Source: Pseudomonadota bacterium
GTDB taxonomy: Bacteria; Myxococcota_A; UBA796; SXON01
NCBI GenBank assembly: GCA_030684355.1
Contig: JAUXTN010000025.1
Coordinates: forward strand, 1-64,000
Reading direction: 5' to 3'
Length of the DNA: 64,000 nucleotides
Every line of letters starts with the position of its first letter. The first letter of the stretch is position 1. The position numbers and the translations under genes are program-made. Shown in pieces: positions 15,015 to 22,867 of the stretch. The notes under the pieces were generated by a model, which did not search any database, had not been told where the DNA came from, and worked only from the letters and a program-made list of their open reading frames with translations.

Positions 15015-16244
15015 ATGGAAGCAGGCTCGAGCGGCGCTCCCGACCCGCACCCTGCCTACGGCAGCCTGGCCCCGGTGGGCGAGTGGCTCCTCGCGGAGGG
15101 GCGCTTCCTGCCGCGGCTGGAGGACGTGTTCGGCGGCCTCGTGGACCAGGTGCAGGCGACCGGCTTGCCGCTCCTCCGGTGCGGCCTCCACGTCGCGATC
15201 CTCCACCCTCAGCTCGTCGCGCTGTCCGTGCACTGGTGGCAAGGCCGCGGCGTGTCCGTCGTGGAGCGGCGCCGCTACGCCGGCTGGGAGAACGCCGGCT
15301 ACCTGGACAGCCCGCTCGCGGTCGTGAGCGCGGGCCTCGGCACCGTGCGGCGGCGGCTCGTCGGGACCAACGCGCCGGGGGACTTCCCCATCCTGGCGGA
15401 GCTCGCGGAGAGCGGGGGCACCGACTACTACGTGATGCCGCTCATCTTCGGGGATCGCGCCGTGGGCGCCGCGCTCTCGTGGTGCACCGACCGCCCCGGC
15501 GGCTTCGCCGACCGCGACCTCGCCGCGCTCGACGCCATCGGCCCGCTGCTCGCCACGTTGTGCGAACTGCGCGTGCTCCGGGGGCTCGCGAGCACGATCC
15601 TCGACACGTACATCGGCCGCACGGCCGGCCAGCGGGTCCTGGCGGGCACCATCGTGCGCGGGAGCGGCGAGCGGCTCGACGCCGTGGTCTGGTACTGCGA
15701 TCTGCGCGGCTTCACCGCGCGCGCCGAGGCGGGTCCGCCCGAGTCCGTCATCGCGCTGCTCAACGCCTACTTCGAGACGATGGCCGGCGCGGTGCAGCGC
15801 CACGGCGGCGAGGTCCTGAAGTTCATCGGAGACGGCATGCTCGCGATCTTCCCGATCACGAGCGGCGCCTCCGCCGAGGCCGCGTGCCACCGGGCCCTGC
15901 TGGCGGCGCGGACGGCGCGGGACGAGATGTCGGCGCTCGACCGCGAGGTGCAGGCCAACGGCGGCGCGCCGGTCGGCTACGGCATCGCGCTGCACGTGGG
16001 CGAGGTGACCTACGGCAACATCGGCGCCCCGGACCGTCTCGACTTCACGGTCATCGGGCCTGCGGTGAACCAGGCCGCGCGGGTCGAGGGGCTCTGCCAG
16101 GCGCTCGGGCAGCCCGTGCTGACGACCACGGCGGTCGCCCAGCACGCGGGGGACGGCGTCGAGCCGCTGGGGCGGTTCCTGCTCCGCGGGATCGAGGAGC
16201 CCCAGCAGCTCTGGGGCCTCTCGCCCGCCTCGTCCAGGCCGTAG
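15015..16244 (+). CDS. Class III adenylate cyclase with N-terminal GAF-like domain
   Basis: 409 residues. GGAGG lies about nine bases before the ATG. Residues 20-190 form a GAF-like sensor region. The cyclase domain starts about 215: VVWYCDLRGFTA carries metal ligand D229, LKFIGDGMLAIF carries D273 and the purine-selecting K269, and DFTVIGPAVNQAARVE contains the adenine-selecting Asp plus the Asn and Arg transition-state residues. The Lys/Asp pair predicts cAMP rather than cGMP. No transmembrane segment is seen, so it is a soluble, ligand-regulated cyclase. It ends one base before the convergent amidase gene. Confidence 0.9.
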   Translation: MEAGSSGAPDPHPAYGSLAPVGEWLLAEGRFLPRLEDVFGGLVDQVQATGLPLLRCGLHVAILHPQLVALSVHWWQGRGVSVVERRRYAGWENAGYLDSPLAVVSAGLGTVRRRLVGTNAPGDFPILAELAESGGTDYYVMPLIFGDRAVGAALSWCTDRPGGFADRDLAALDAIGPLLATLCELRVLRGLASTILDTYIGRTAGQRVLAGTIVRGSGERLDAVVWYCDLRGFTARAEAGPPESVIALLNAYFETMAGAVQRHGGEVLKFIGDGMLAIFPITSGASAEAACHRALLAARTARDEMSALDREVQANGGAPVGYGIALHVGEVTYGNIGAPDRLDFTVIGPAVNQAARVEGLCQALGQPVLTTTAVAQHAGDGVEPLGRFLLRGIEEPQQLWGLSPASSRP

Positions 16245-17891
16245 TCAGCCGAGCAGGTTCGCGAGGATCTTCGGCCGCCGCCGCTCGACCAGGGGCGCCG
16301 CCTGGATCGCGACGCCGAGGAGCACGTCCTCCGACCACGGGCGACCGATGAGCTGGAGCCCGATCGGGAGGTCGGCGGCGTCGTACCCGGCGGGGATGCT
16401 GACCGCGGGGAAGCCGAAGAGGTTGGGGGCGTGGGCGAAGCGCATGATCCGGTCGAGGAGCTCCATGTCGGACTCGCCGCCGAGGGCGTCGGCCTGGATC
16501 GGGGGCGCGGTGCAGCCGGTGGTGGGGGTCGCGACGAGGTCGACCTGCTCGAACACGGTGCGCCACCCCTCGGCGAGGTGGGCGCGGACCCGCAGTGCCT
16601 GCGTGTAGTCGCTGGCGGTGAGCCCGCGCGCGAGGGCGAAGTTCATCGCGGTGTCGGGGCCGTAGGTGGGGGCGGCGTGGGGGAGCTGCGCGGCGGCCAT
16701 CTCGCCGACGATGAGGACGAGGTGCGCGAGGCGGACGAGGTCGGGGTCCGGGAGGTCGACGCGGACGAGCGTGACGCCGAGGTTCTCGAGGAGGACGTGG
16801 CAGGCCTCCACCACGGCGGGGTCGGCGTGCTCGAACCACGCGTCGAGCACGCCCACGCGCAGCTTCGGGGCGTCGCTCGCACGCGCTCCCGGGAGGCGGA
16901 CACCCGGGTGCCCGAGGCTGCCGGGATCGTGGGCGTCCGCCCCGGCGATGAGCCCGTAGATCGCGGCGACGTCGACCGCGTGGGCCCCGATGGGGCCGAC
17001 GTGCGCCACGCTCCAGCAGAGCGGGGACGCGCCGTGTTCGCTCACGCGGCCGAACGTGGGCTTCAGCCCCACCATGCCGCAGAGCGCCGCCGGGATGCGG
17101 ATCGACCCACCGCCGTCCGCGCCGATGGCCACCGGACAGAAGCCGGCCGCCGCCGCCGCCGCCGACCCGCTCGAGGAGCCGCCCGTGGCGCGCCCCGGGT
17201 CGTAGGGGTTCCGGGCGGCGCCGTGGTGCGGGTTGATGCCGGTGACGCCGATGCCGAGCTCGTGCATGTTCGTCTTGCCGACGAGCAGGGCCCCGGCGGC
17301 GCGCAACCGGGCAACGACGGTGGCGTCCGCGGTGGCCGGCTCCTTGCCGAGGAACCGCGTGCCGACGGTGGTGCCGTAGGGCGACTGGTCCAGCTCGTCC
17401 TTCACCGCCACCGGCACCCCTTCGAGCCAGCTCCGGGGCGTGCCCGCGCGGAGCCGGGCCGCGGAGGCCTCGGCCTGGGCGAGCAGATCGGCGCTCTCCA
17501 TCGCGATGAACGCGCGCAGGGGCTGGTTGCCGCCATCGTGCTCGGTGCGCGCCGCCCGCGCCGCGCGCGCGACCGCGACGGGATCCGCGCGGCCCGAGCG
17601 GTAGGCCTCGGCGTAGTCCGCGATGCTCGGGTGGGCGTAGCCGGCGGTGGCGGGGGCCGCCGGGGCGGTGGGGACCTCGTCGGGGGACGGCGCGCCCGCG
17701 TCGAGCCACGCGGGCCGGGCCGGGGCGGCGTGGGCGACCGGGGCGGCGCGGAGCCGCGGGATGCCGATCTGCGCCAGGAGCTGGTCGCGGATGACGGCCC
17801 CGACGCCCGGGGTGCCGACGAGGGAAGAAAAAGCGCGGAGCGGTAGCCCAGCGAGCCGAGGAGCACGGACGAGGCGGGGGGTGTAGGCCAT
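16245..17891 (-). CDS. Amidase signature family hydrolase
   Basis: 548 residues from the ATG at 17891. The Ser-cisSer-Lys triad is visible: K164 in [11 protein letters not shown], Ser about 240 in [11 protein letters not shown], and S263 in [16 protein letters not shown]. The substrate-binding half is variable, so the amide hydrolysed cannot be named. The N-terminal ~100 residues precede the conserved fold and are Ala/Pro rich; a GatA role is unlikely because no gatB/gatC is nearby. It is divergent from nadB with only 22 bp between them; a TACCCT box stands six bases before the ATG. Confidence 0.87.
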   Translation of the reverse strand: MAYTPRLVRAPRLAGLPLRAFSSLVGTPGVGAVIRDQLLAQIGIPRLRAAPVAHAAPARPAWLDAGAPSPDEVPTAPAAPATAGYAHPSIADYAEAYRSGRADPVAVARAARAARTEHDGGNQPLRAFIAMESADLLAQAEASAARLRAGTPRSWLEGVPVAVKDELDQSPYGTTVGTRFLGKEPATADATVVARLRAAGALLVGKTNMHELGIGVTGINPHHGAARNPYDPGRATGGSSSGSAAAAAAGFCPVAIGADGGGSIRIPAALCGMVGLKPTFGRVSEHGASPLCWSVAHVGPIGAHAVDVAAIYGLIAGADAHDPGSLGHPGVRLPGARASDAPKLRVGVLDAWFEHADPAVVEACHVLLENLGVTLVRVDLPDPDLVRLAHLVLIVGEMAAAQLPHAAPTYGPDTAMNFALARGLTASDYTQALRVRAHLAEGWRTVFEQVDLVATPTTGCTAPPIQADALGGESDMELLDRIMRFAHAPNLFGFPAVSIPAGYDAADLPIGLQLIGRPWSEDVLLGVAIQAAPLVERRRPKILANLLG

Positions 17892-17897
17892 CGCAGC

Positions 17898-17903
17898 AGG
17901 GTA
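17898..17903 (-). promoter_or_regulatory. TAnnnT box 6 nt before amidase ATG
   Basis: TACCCT, then GCTGCG, then ATG: the same spacing as at 2792-2797 and 10010-10015. The gap to nadB is only 22 bp, so an ordinary promoter plus 5' leader hardly fits. Candidate leaderless promoter. Confidence 0.35.
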
Positions 17904-17913
17904 GATCAACGGG

Positions 17914-19533
17914 ATGGACGCCTCCGCGCAACGTGTCGATTTTCTCGTGCTCGGCGCCGGTGTGGCCGGGCTCATGTTCGCGCTGGAAGCGGCCCGCCAC
18001 GGGCGCGTCCTCGTCGTGAGCAAGACCGACCGGGAGGAGTCCAACACCCGCTACGCGCAAGGTGGCATCGCGGCGGTGTGGAGCCCGGAGGACCACCTCG
18101 AGGCCCACGTCGAGGACACGCTGGTCGCCGGCGCGGGGCTCTGCCGGCGCGAGGCCGTCGAGCAGACCGTGCGCGAAGCCCCCGAGCGCATCCGGGACCT
18201 CATCGAGCGCGGCGTGCAATTTTCCCGGCGCGAGCACCACCCCGCCGAGTACGACCTCCATCGGGAGGGCGGCCACAGCAAGCGCCGCATCCTCCACGCG
18301 GATGACCTGACCGGCGCCGAGATCGTGCGCGCCCTCCTCGCCGCGGCGGACGCCGAGCCGAACATCGAGATCCTCGAGCACCACCACGCGGTGGACCTCG
18401 TGACCCACAACTCGCTCGCGCGGCGCACGGGCGCGGTGCCCGAGGACCCCGATCGGGTCGTCGGCGCCTACCTGCTCGACGCCCACTCGGGAGACGTCCA
18501 CGCCGTGGCCGCGAAGGTCGTGGCGCTGTGCACCGGCGGCGCGGGGAAGGTGTACCTCTACACGACGAACCCGGACATCGCGTCGGGGGACGGCGTGGCG
18601 ATGGCGTGGCGCGCGGGCGCCCGGATCGCGAACATGGAGTTCGTCCAGTTCCACCCGACCTGCCTCTACCACCCGCACGCCAAGGGCTTCCTCATCTCGG
18701 AGGCCCTGCGCGGCGAGGGCGGCAAGCTGGTGCTGAACACCGGCGAGCGGTTCATGCCGCGCTACGACGAGCGTGGGGAGCTCGCGCCGCGCGACATCGT
18801 GGCGCGGGCGATCGACGCCGAGCTCAAGCGCCGTGGCGACGACTGTGTCTACCTCGACATGACGCACCTCGAGCGCGCGGAGCTCCAGCACAAGTTCCCC
18901 AACATCTACGCGCGGTGCCTGGAGCTCGGCATCGACATGGCGACGCAGCCCATCCCCGTCGTGCCCGCCGCCCACTACTTCTGCGGGGGCGTCCAGACCG
19001 ACCTCGCGGCGGAGTCGAGCCTCCGCAACCTCTTCGCCATCGGCGAGTGCGCGTGCACCGGCCTGCACGGGGCCAACCGCCTCGCGTCCAACTCGTTGTT
19101 GGAGGCCCTCGTGTTCGCCAAGCACGCGGTCGCGACCGCCGTGGCCCGCCTGCCGGACCTCGGGTCGGACACCGAGATCCCGCCCTGGGATCCCGGCCGC
19201 GCCGTGAACAGCGACGAGCAGGTCGTCATCACCCAGACCTGGGACGAGATCCGGCGCTTCATGTGGAACTACGTGGGCATCGTGCGCACGACGCGACGGC
19301 TCCTGCGCGCGCGCGCCCGCGTCGAGGCGGTGCAGGAGGAGATCTACGACTACTACTGGGACTTCACGCTGACGGCGCCGCTGTTGGAGTTGCGCAACCT
19401 CGCCACCGTCGCGGACCTCGTGATCGAGAGCGCGCTCCGGCGCCGGGAGAGCCGAGGGCTGCACTACACCCTCGACTACCCGGGCGCCGACCCCCGTTGG
19501 ATTCGCGACACCGTGCTCCGCCGCCGGTTGTGA
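17914..19533 (+). CDS. nadB: L-aspartate oxidase
   Basis: 539 residues, the usual length. FLVLGAGVAGLMFALEAA is the FAD-binding dinucleotide fold, NTRYAQGGIAAV and HSKRRILHADDLTG are characteristic of NadB/fumarate reductase flavoproteins, and AAHYFCGGVQTDL is the active-site block. It oxidises aspartate to iminoaspartate, the first step of de novo NAD synthesis. The C-terminal helical domain is present. nadA and nadC are not in the window, so the gene stands alone. The start follows the amidase gene closely, and TAGATC sits just upstream. Confidence 0.95.
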   Translation: MDASAQRVDFLVLGAGVAGLMFALEAARHGRVLVVSKTDREESNTRYAQGGIAAVWSPEDHLEAHVEDTLVAGAGLCRREAVEQTVREAPERIRDLIERGVQFSRREHHPAEYDLHREGGHSKRRILHADDLTGAEIVRALLAAADAEPNIEILEHHHAVDLVTHNSLARRTGAVPEDPDRVVGAYLLDAHSGDVHAVAAKVVALCTGGAGKVYLYTTNPDIASGDGVAMAWRAGARIANMEFVQFHPTCLYHPHAKGFLISEALRGEGGKLVLNTGERFMPRYDERGELAPRDIVARAIDAELKRRGDDCVYLDMTHLERAELQHKFPNIYARCLELGIDMATQPIPVVPAAHYFCGGVQTDLAAESSLRNLFAIGECACTGLHGANRLASNSLLEALVFAKHAVATAVARLPDLGSDTEIPPWDPGRAVNSDEQVVITQTWDEIRRFMWNYVGIVRTTRRLLRARARVEAVQEEIYDYYWDFTLTAPLLELRNLATVADLVIESALRRRESRGLHYTLDYPGADPRWIRDTVLRRRL

Positions 19534-19628
19534 CGACGCCCGGTGGACTCCTCGGTCGCGACCGAGGTTGTCTGCGCCCCGGTGCCTAGTTTCCTCCGGG
19601 TGGATCCCGTCGGATCCGGGGGGGAGCG

Positions 19629-20864
19629 ATGTTTCTCTGGATCCTTGCCGCGATGGCGGCCGACTACGAGGTGGTCGAGCTGGGGACGCTCGGCGGCAAG
19701 TCCGCCGCGGCCGCCGCCATCAACGAGCGCGGGCAGGTGGCGGGCGTGTCGAGCACGGCGGGGCCGGAGCAGCACGCCTTCCTGTGGGAAGACGGGCAGA
19801 TGCGGGACCTCGGCACGCTCGGCGGGCGGCATAGCTTCGCCTGGGATCTCAACGAGCGGGGCCAGGTCGTCGGGGGCGCGCAGGACGCCGAGGGGCGGAC
19901 GCGGGCCGTGTTGTGGTCGGGCGGCCAGGTGCAGGACCTCGGCGTGCTCGAGGGGGGCAACGCCAGCTTCGCCATCGCCATCAACGAGCGCGGGCAGGTG
20001 GCGGGCTTCTCGCAGGCGGGCAACGGCGAGACGCACGCGGTCCTGTGGGACGCCGGGAAGGTCATCGACCTCGGCACGCTCGGCGGCAGCTTCAGCTACG
20101 CCATCGACGTGAACGAGCAGGGCGCGGTCCTCGCGATGTCGACCACGCCGACGGGCCATCGCGCCTTCGTGTGGCAGGACGGAAACCGGGTGGAGGTCGG
20201 CCCCGAGGGCTCGGTGTGGTCCTCCGCGTTCGACATCAACGACCGCGGGCAGGTCGTCGGCAGCGCGCCGCTCGCGGACGAGCAACGGATGGTGGGCTAC
20301 CGCTGGACCCCGGAGACGGGTGCGGCCGACACGTTCTCCATCGGGGGCGACGTCGTCATCGTCGCGGCCATCAACGAGGCCGGCGACGCCGCGGGCTACG
20401 GCACGATCAGCGCGGCGCGCCCGGGGATCATCGAAGCCTCCTTGCGTCCCGACGTGTCGCCCGACTTCCAGGCGATGCTGGTCTCGGAGGGGGAGGAGTC
20501 CCCGCCGGAGGTGGCGGTCCACGCGTTCGTGTACCGGGGGGGCGAGGTGCTCGACATCGGCACGCTCGGCGGCGCGCACGCCTCGGCGGTGGACATCAAC
20601 GAGAGCGGGCACGTCGTGGGATCGAGCGCGCGCGCCGGCGATGGGCGCCCCCGCGCCTACGTGTACCGGGACAACGCGATGATGGAGCTCCCCACGCCGC
20701 CGGACACCAGCGCTGGCGCGAGCGACATCAACGACCGCGGGCAGATCGTCGGGTCCTGGTCCTACGAGGGGCGGCGGCGGGCCTTCGTGGCGTCACCTTG
20801 CGGCGAGGCGGGCTCCCCGGACTGCTCCGGTTCACGCCGGGCCCGCGAGCCCGGCACGCGCTGA
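19629..20864 (+). CDS. HAF-repeat protein
   Basis: 411 residues built of about eight repeats of the form INERGQVAG ... AFLW.DG....LGTLGG, the HAF repeat. Each unit is about 45 residues. The family is predicted to form a beta-propeller-like secreted or surface protein; no catalytic motif is evident. The N terminus MFLWILAAMAADYEVVELG is a short hydrophobic segment that may be a weak signal peptide, cleaved near AMA. The gene's last 100 bp overlap the antisense small ORF at 20762-21049. Confidence 0.87.
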   Translation: MFLWILAAMAADYEVVELGTLGGKSAAAAAINERGQVAGVSSTAGPEQHAFLWEDGQMRDLGTLGGRHSFAWDLNERGQVVGGAQDAEGRTRAVLWSGGQVQDLGVLEGGNASFAIAINERGQVAGFSQAGNGETHAVLWDAGKVIDLGTLGGSFSYAIDVNEQGAVLAMSTTPTGHRAFVWQDGNRVEVGPEGSVWSSAFDINDRGQVVGSAPLADEQRMVGYRWTPETGAADTFSIGGDVVIVAAINEAGDAAGYGTISAARPGIIEASLRPDVSPDFQAMLVSEGEESPPEVAVHAFVYRGGEVLDIGTLGGAHASAVDINESGHVVGSSARAGDGRPRAYVYRDNAMMELPTPPDTSAGASDINDRGQIVGSWSYEGRRRAFVASPCGEAGSPDCSGSRRAREPGTR

Positions 20865-21049
20865 TCCGCCGGCCGGTCCTTCGCGGGCGGCGGGGCCGGC
20901 TCCTCCGAGGTCGGCGGCTCCGGCCTCGGCAGGACCGTGGTGTCCTCGTCCGAGCGGTGCAGGTCGGGGCGGTCCTTCAGCCAGGGCACGTCGGGCTTGG
21001 GCGGCGGAGCGCCGGGCCGGCTGCCTCGACGGTCACGGTCGGACGACAT
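20762..21049 (-). CDS. Small proline-rich hypothetical protein
   Basis: 95 residues, very rich in Pro, Arg, Asp and Glu (PDVPWLKDRPDLHRSDED, then TVLPRPEPP and SEEPAPPP). Codon third positions are almost all G or C, and GAGGG sits eight bases before the ATG, which support coding. Its 3' end overlaps the HAF gene tail on the other strand by about 100 bp, which weakens the case. It is probably intrinsically disordered; function unknown. The remaining gap to the SOD gene (21050-21344) shows GC-rich sequence and no gene I can support. Confidence 0.45.
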   Translation of the reverse strand: MSSDRDRRGSRPGAPPPKPDVPWLKDRPDLHRSDEDTTVLPRPEPPTSEEPAPPPAKDRPADQRVPGSRARREPEQSGEPASPQGDATKARRRPS

Positions 21050-21344
21050 GGGGTTCCCTCGGGGTGCCGAGGGAATCTGGACACGCGGACGGGGCTCGCC
21101 ACGGGACCGCTAGTGTCCGTGCCCGCAAGTTCCTCGTCACCTCCCGAGAGCCCGTGCACGGACACGTCGGACGCGAAGCGGCCGGGGAGTGGGTGCGCCG
21201 CAGGCGCAAGGGGGAGGTCCGCCTCCCCCTCCAGAAAGCGGCTGGGCCGCGACAGCGGCCGGGCGCAACGCGCCCCCTCGAAGGCTCTCGCGCCCTGGCG
21301 AGAGACTGGGGCAGCGGCACCAGGCGAGCTTCCCGGCGGCCTGG

Positions 21345-22055
21345 CTACCCGAGGTTCTTCTCCGCGAACTCCCAGTTCACCAGCTTGTCCAGCCACGCGG
21401 TCACGTAGTCGGCGCGGCGGTTCTGGTAGTCGAGGTAGTACGCGTGCTCCCAGACGTCGAGCACGACCAGGGGGGTGAGCCCCATCGGGAGGGGGGTGTC
21501 GGCGTTGCCGGTGTCCAGGATCTCGAGCTTGCCCTTGTTGGCCACGAGCCACGCCCAGCCGCTGCCGAAGCGCCCGGTTGCCGCCTTCGAGAAGGCAGCC
21601 TTGAAGGCGTCGTATCCGCCGAGGTCGCTCTTGATCCTGTCTCCGAGCCGGCCGCTGGGGGCACCGCCGCCGCCCGGGCGCATGCTCTTCCAGTAGAAGT
21701 CGTGGTTCCACGCCTGCCCGACGTTGTTGTAGATCGCGGCCTGGTCGGGCTTCCCCTGGGTCGCCTTCAGGATCTCCGCGATCGGCTGGCTGGCGAGCGG
21801 CGAGCCGGCGAGCGCCTTGTTGCCGTTGTCGACGTAGGCCTTGTGGTGCTTTCCGTAGTGGAACGACAGCGTGTTCTGCGAGATCGCCGGCGCGAGCGCG
21901 GTGTCCGCGTACGGGAGCGGCGCGAGGGTGAGGGGGCCCGCGGCGGCGGGGTCGGCAGCCAGGACGGAGAACGAGCGGGTCGCGAGGGCGCCGATGGCGG
22001 CCCCGGCGAGGGTGCCGGCCAGCATGTCGCGGCGGGAGGGGCGGACTTCAGACAT
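21345..22055 (-). CDS. Exported Fe/Mn superoxide dismutase with Tat signal
   Basis: 236 residues from the ATG at 22055, with GGAG upstream. The N terminus SEVRPSRRDMLAGTLAGAA is a twin-arginine signal. The dismutase domain keeps all metal ligands: His in FHYGKHHKAYVDN, His in WNHDFYW, and Asp and His in LDVWEHAYYLDY. It converts superoxide to peroxide and oxygen, here presumably in the periplasm after folding with its metal in the cytoplasm. It is a close paralogue of the cytoplasmic enzyme just upstream; both end in an identical EFAEKNLG-type tail (NWEFAEKNLG versus NWDFAEKNLG). Confidence 0.92.
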   Translation of the reverse strand: MSEVRPSRRDMLAGTLAGAAIGALATRSFSVLAADPAAAGPLTLAPLPYADTALAPAISQNTLSFHYGKHHKAYVDNGNKALAGSPLASQPIAEILKATQGKPDQAAIYNNVGQAWNHDFYWKSMRPGGGGAPSGRLGDRIKSDLGGYDAFKAAFSKAATGRFGSGWAWLVANKGKLEILDTGNADTPLPMGLTPLVVLDVWEHAYYLDYQNRRADYVTAWLDKLVNWEFAEKNLG

Positions 22056-22157
22056 ACGGAACTCCAGGTCGGTGCGAATCAACCGCAGCCCCGTCCGGCT
22101 CGATCCAGGGGAGCGCGCGGCCCGGCGGGGGCATGGGTCGCGCGCTCATCATCCGGA

Positions 22158-22763
22158 CTAACCGAGGTTCTTCTCGGCGAAGTCCCAGTTCACGAGCTTG
22201 TCGAGCCAGGCCGCGACGTAGTCTGCGCGGCGGTTCTGGAAGTCGAGGTAGTAGGCGTGCTCCCACACGTCGATCGTGAGGAGGGGGGTCTGGCCGTGGA
22301 CGAGCGGGTTCTCGGCGTTCGGGGTCTTGGTGACCTTGAGCTTCCCGCCTTCGGACACGAGCCACGCCCAGCCGCTGCCGAACTGGGTCATCGCGGCGTT
22401 GGAGAGCTCGACGCGGAACGCGTCGTAGCCGCCGAAAGAGCTGTTGATGAGCTCCGCCACGCGGCCGGTCGGGGCGCCGCCGCCGCCCGGGCGCATCGAG
22501 AGCCAGTAGAAGTCGTGGTTCCAGACCTGGGCGACGTTGTTGAAGATGCCCGTCTTGTCGCTCTTGCCGTAGGTGGCCTTGATGATCTCGCCCATCGGAC
22601 GGCCCTCGAGCTCCGTGCCGGCGAGGAGCTTGTTGCCGTTGTCCACGTAGGCCTTGTGGTGCTTGCCGTAGTGGAAGGAGAGCGTGTTCTGCGAGATCAC
22701 CGGGGCGAGCGCGGTGTCGGCGTAGGGGAGGGGGGGGAGGGACAGCGTCGTGACGGTGCTCAT
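22158..22763 (-). CDS. Cytoplasmic Fe/Mn superoxide dismutase
   Basis: 201 residues, the standard length. Metal ligands H31 (FHYGKHH), H83 (WNHDFYW), D165 and H169 (DVWEHAYY) are all present. No signal peptide. GGAG lies before the ATG at 22763. It stands upstream of the Tat-exported paralogue in the same direction with about 100 bp between, consistent with tandem duplication followed by gain of an export signal. Iron or manganese cannot be decided from these motifs. Confidence 0.95.
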   Translation of the reverse strand: MSTVTTLSLPPLPYADTALAPVISQNTLSFHYGKHHKAYVDNGNKLLAGTELEGRPMGEIIKATYGKSDKTGIFNNVAQVWNHDFYWLSMRPGGGGAPTGRVAELINSSFGGYDAFRVELSNAAMTQFGSGWAWLVSEGGKLKVTKTPNAENPLVHGQTPLLTIDVWEHAYYLDFQNRRADYVAAWLDKLVNWDFAEKNLG

Positions 22764-22867
22764 GGAGGGCTCCTGAAGTAGGGGTCCGCCAGTCTAAGCA
22801 CGGGAGAACGCGACGTCATCTGGAGCCGTTCCAAATCCGCGGGCCCGGGGCATCGCGACCCGAGGCG

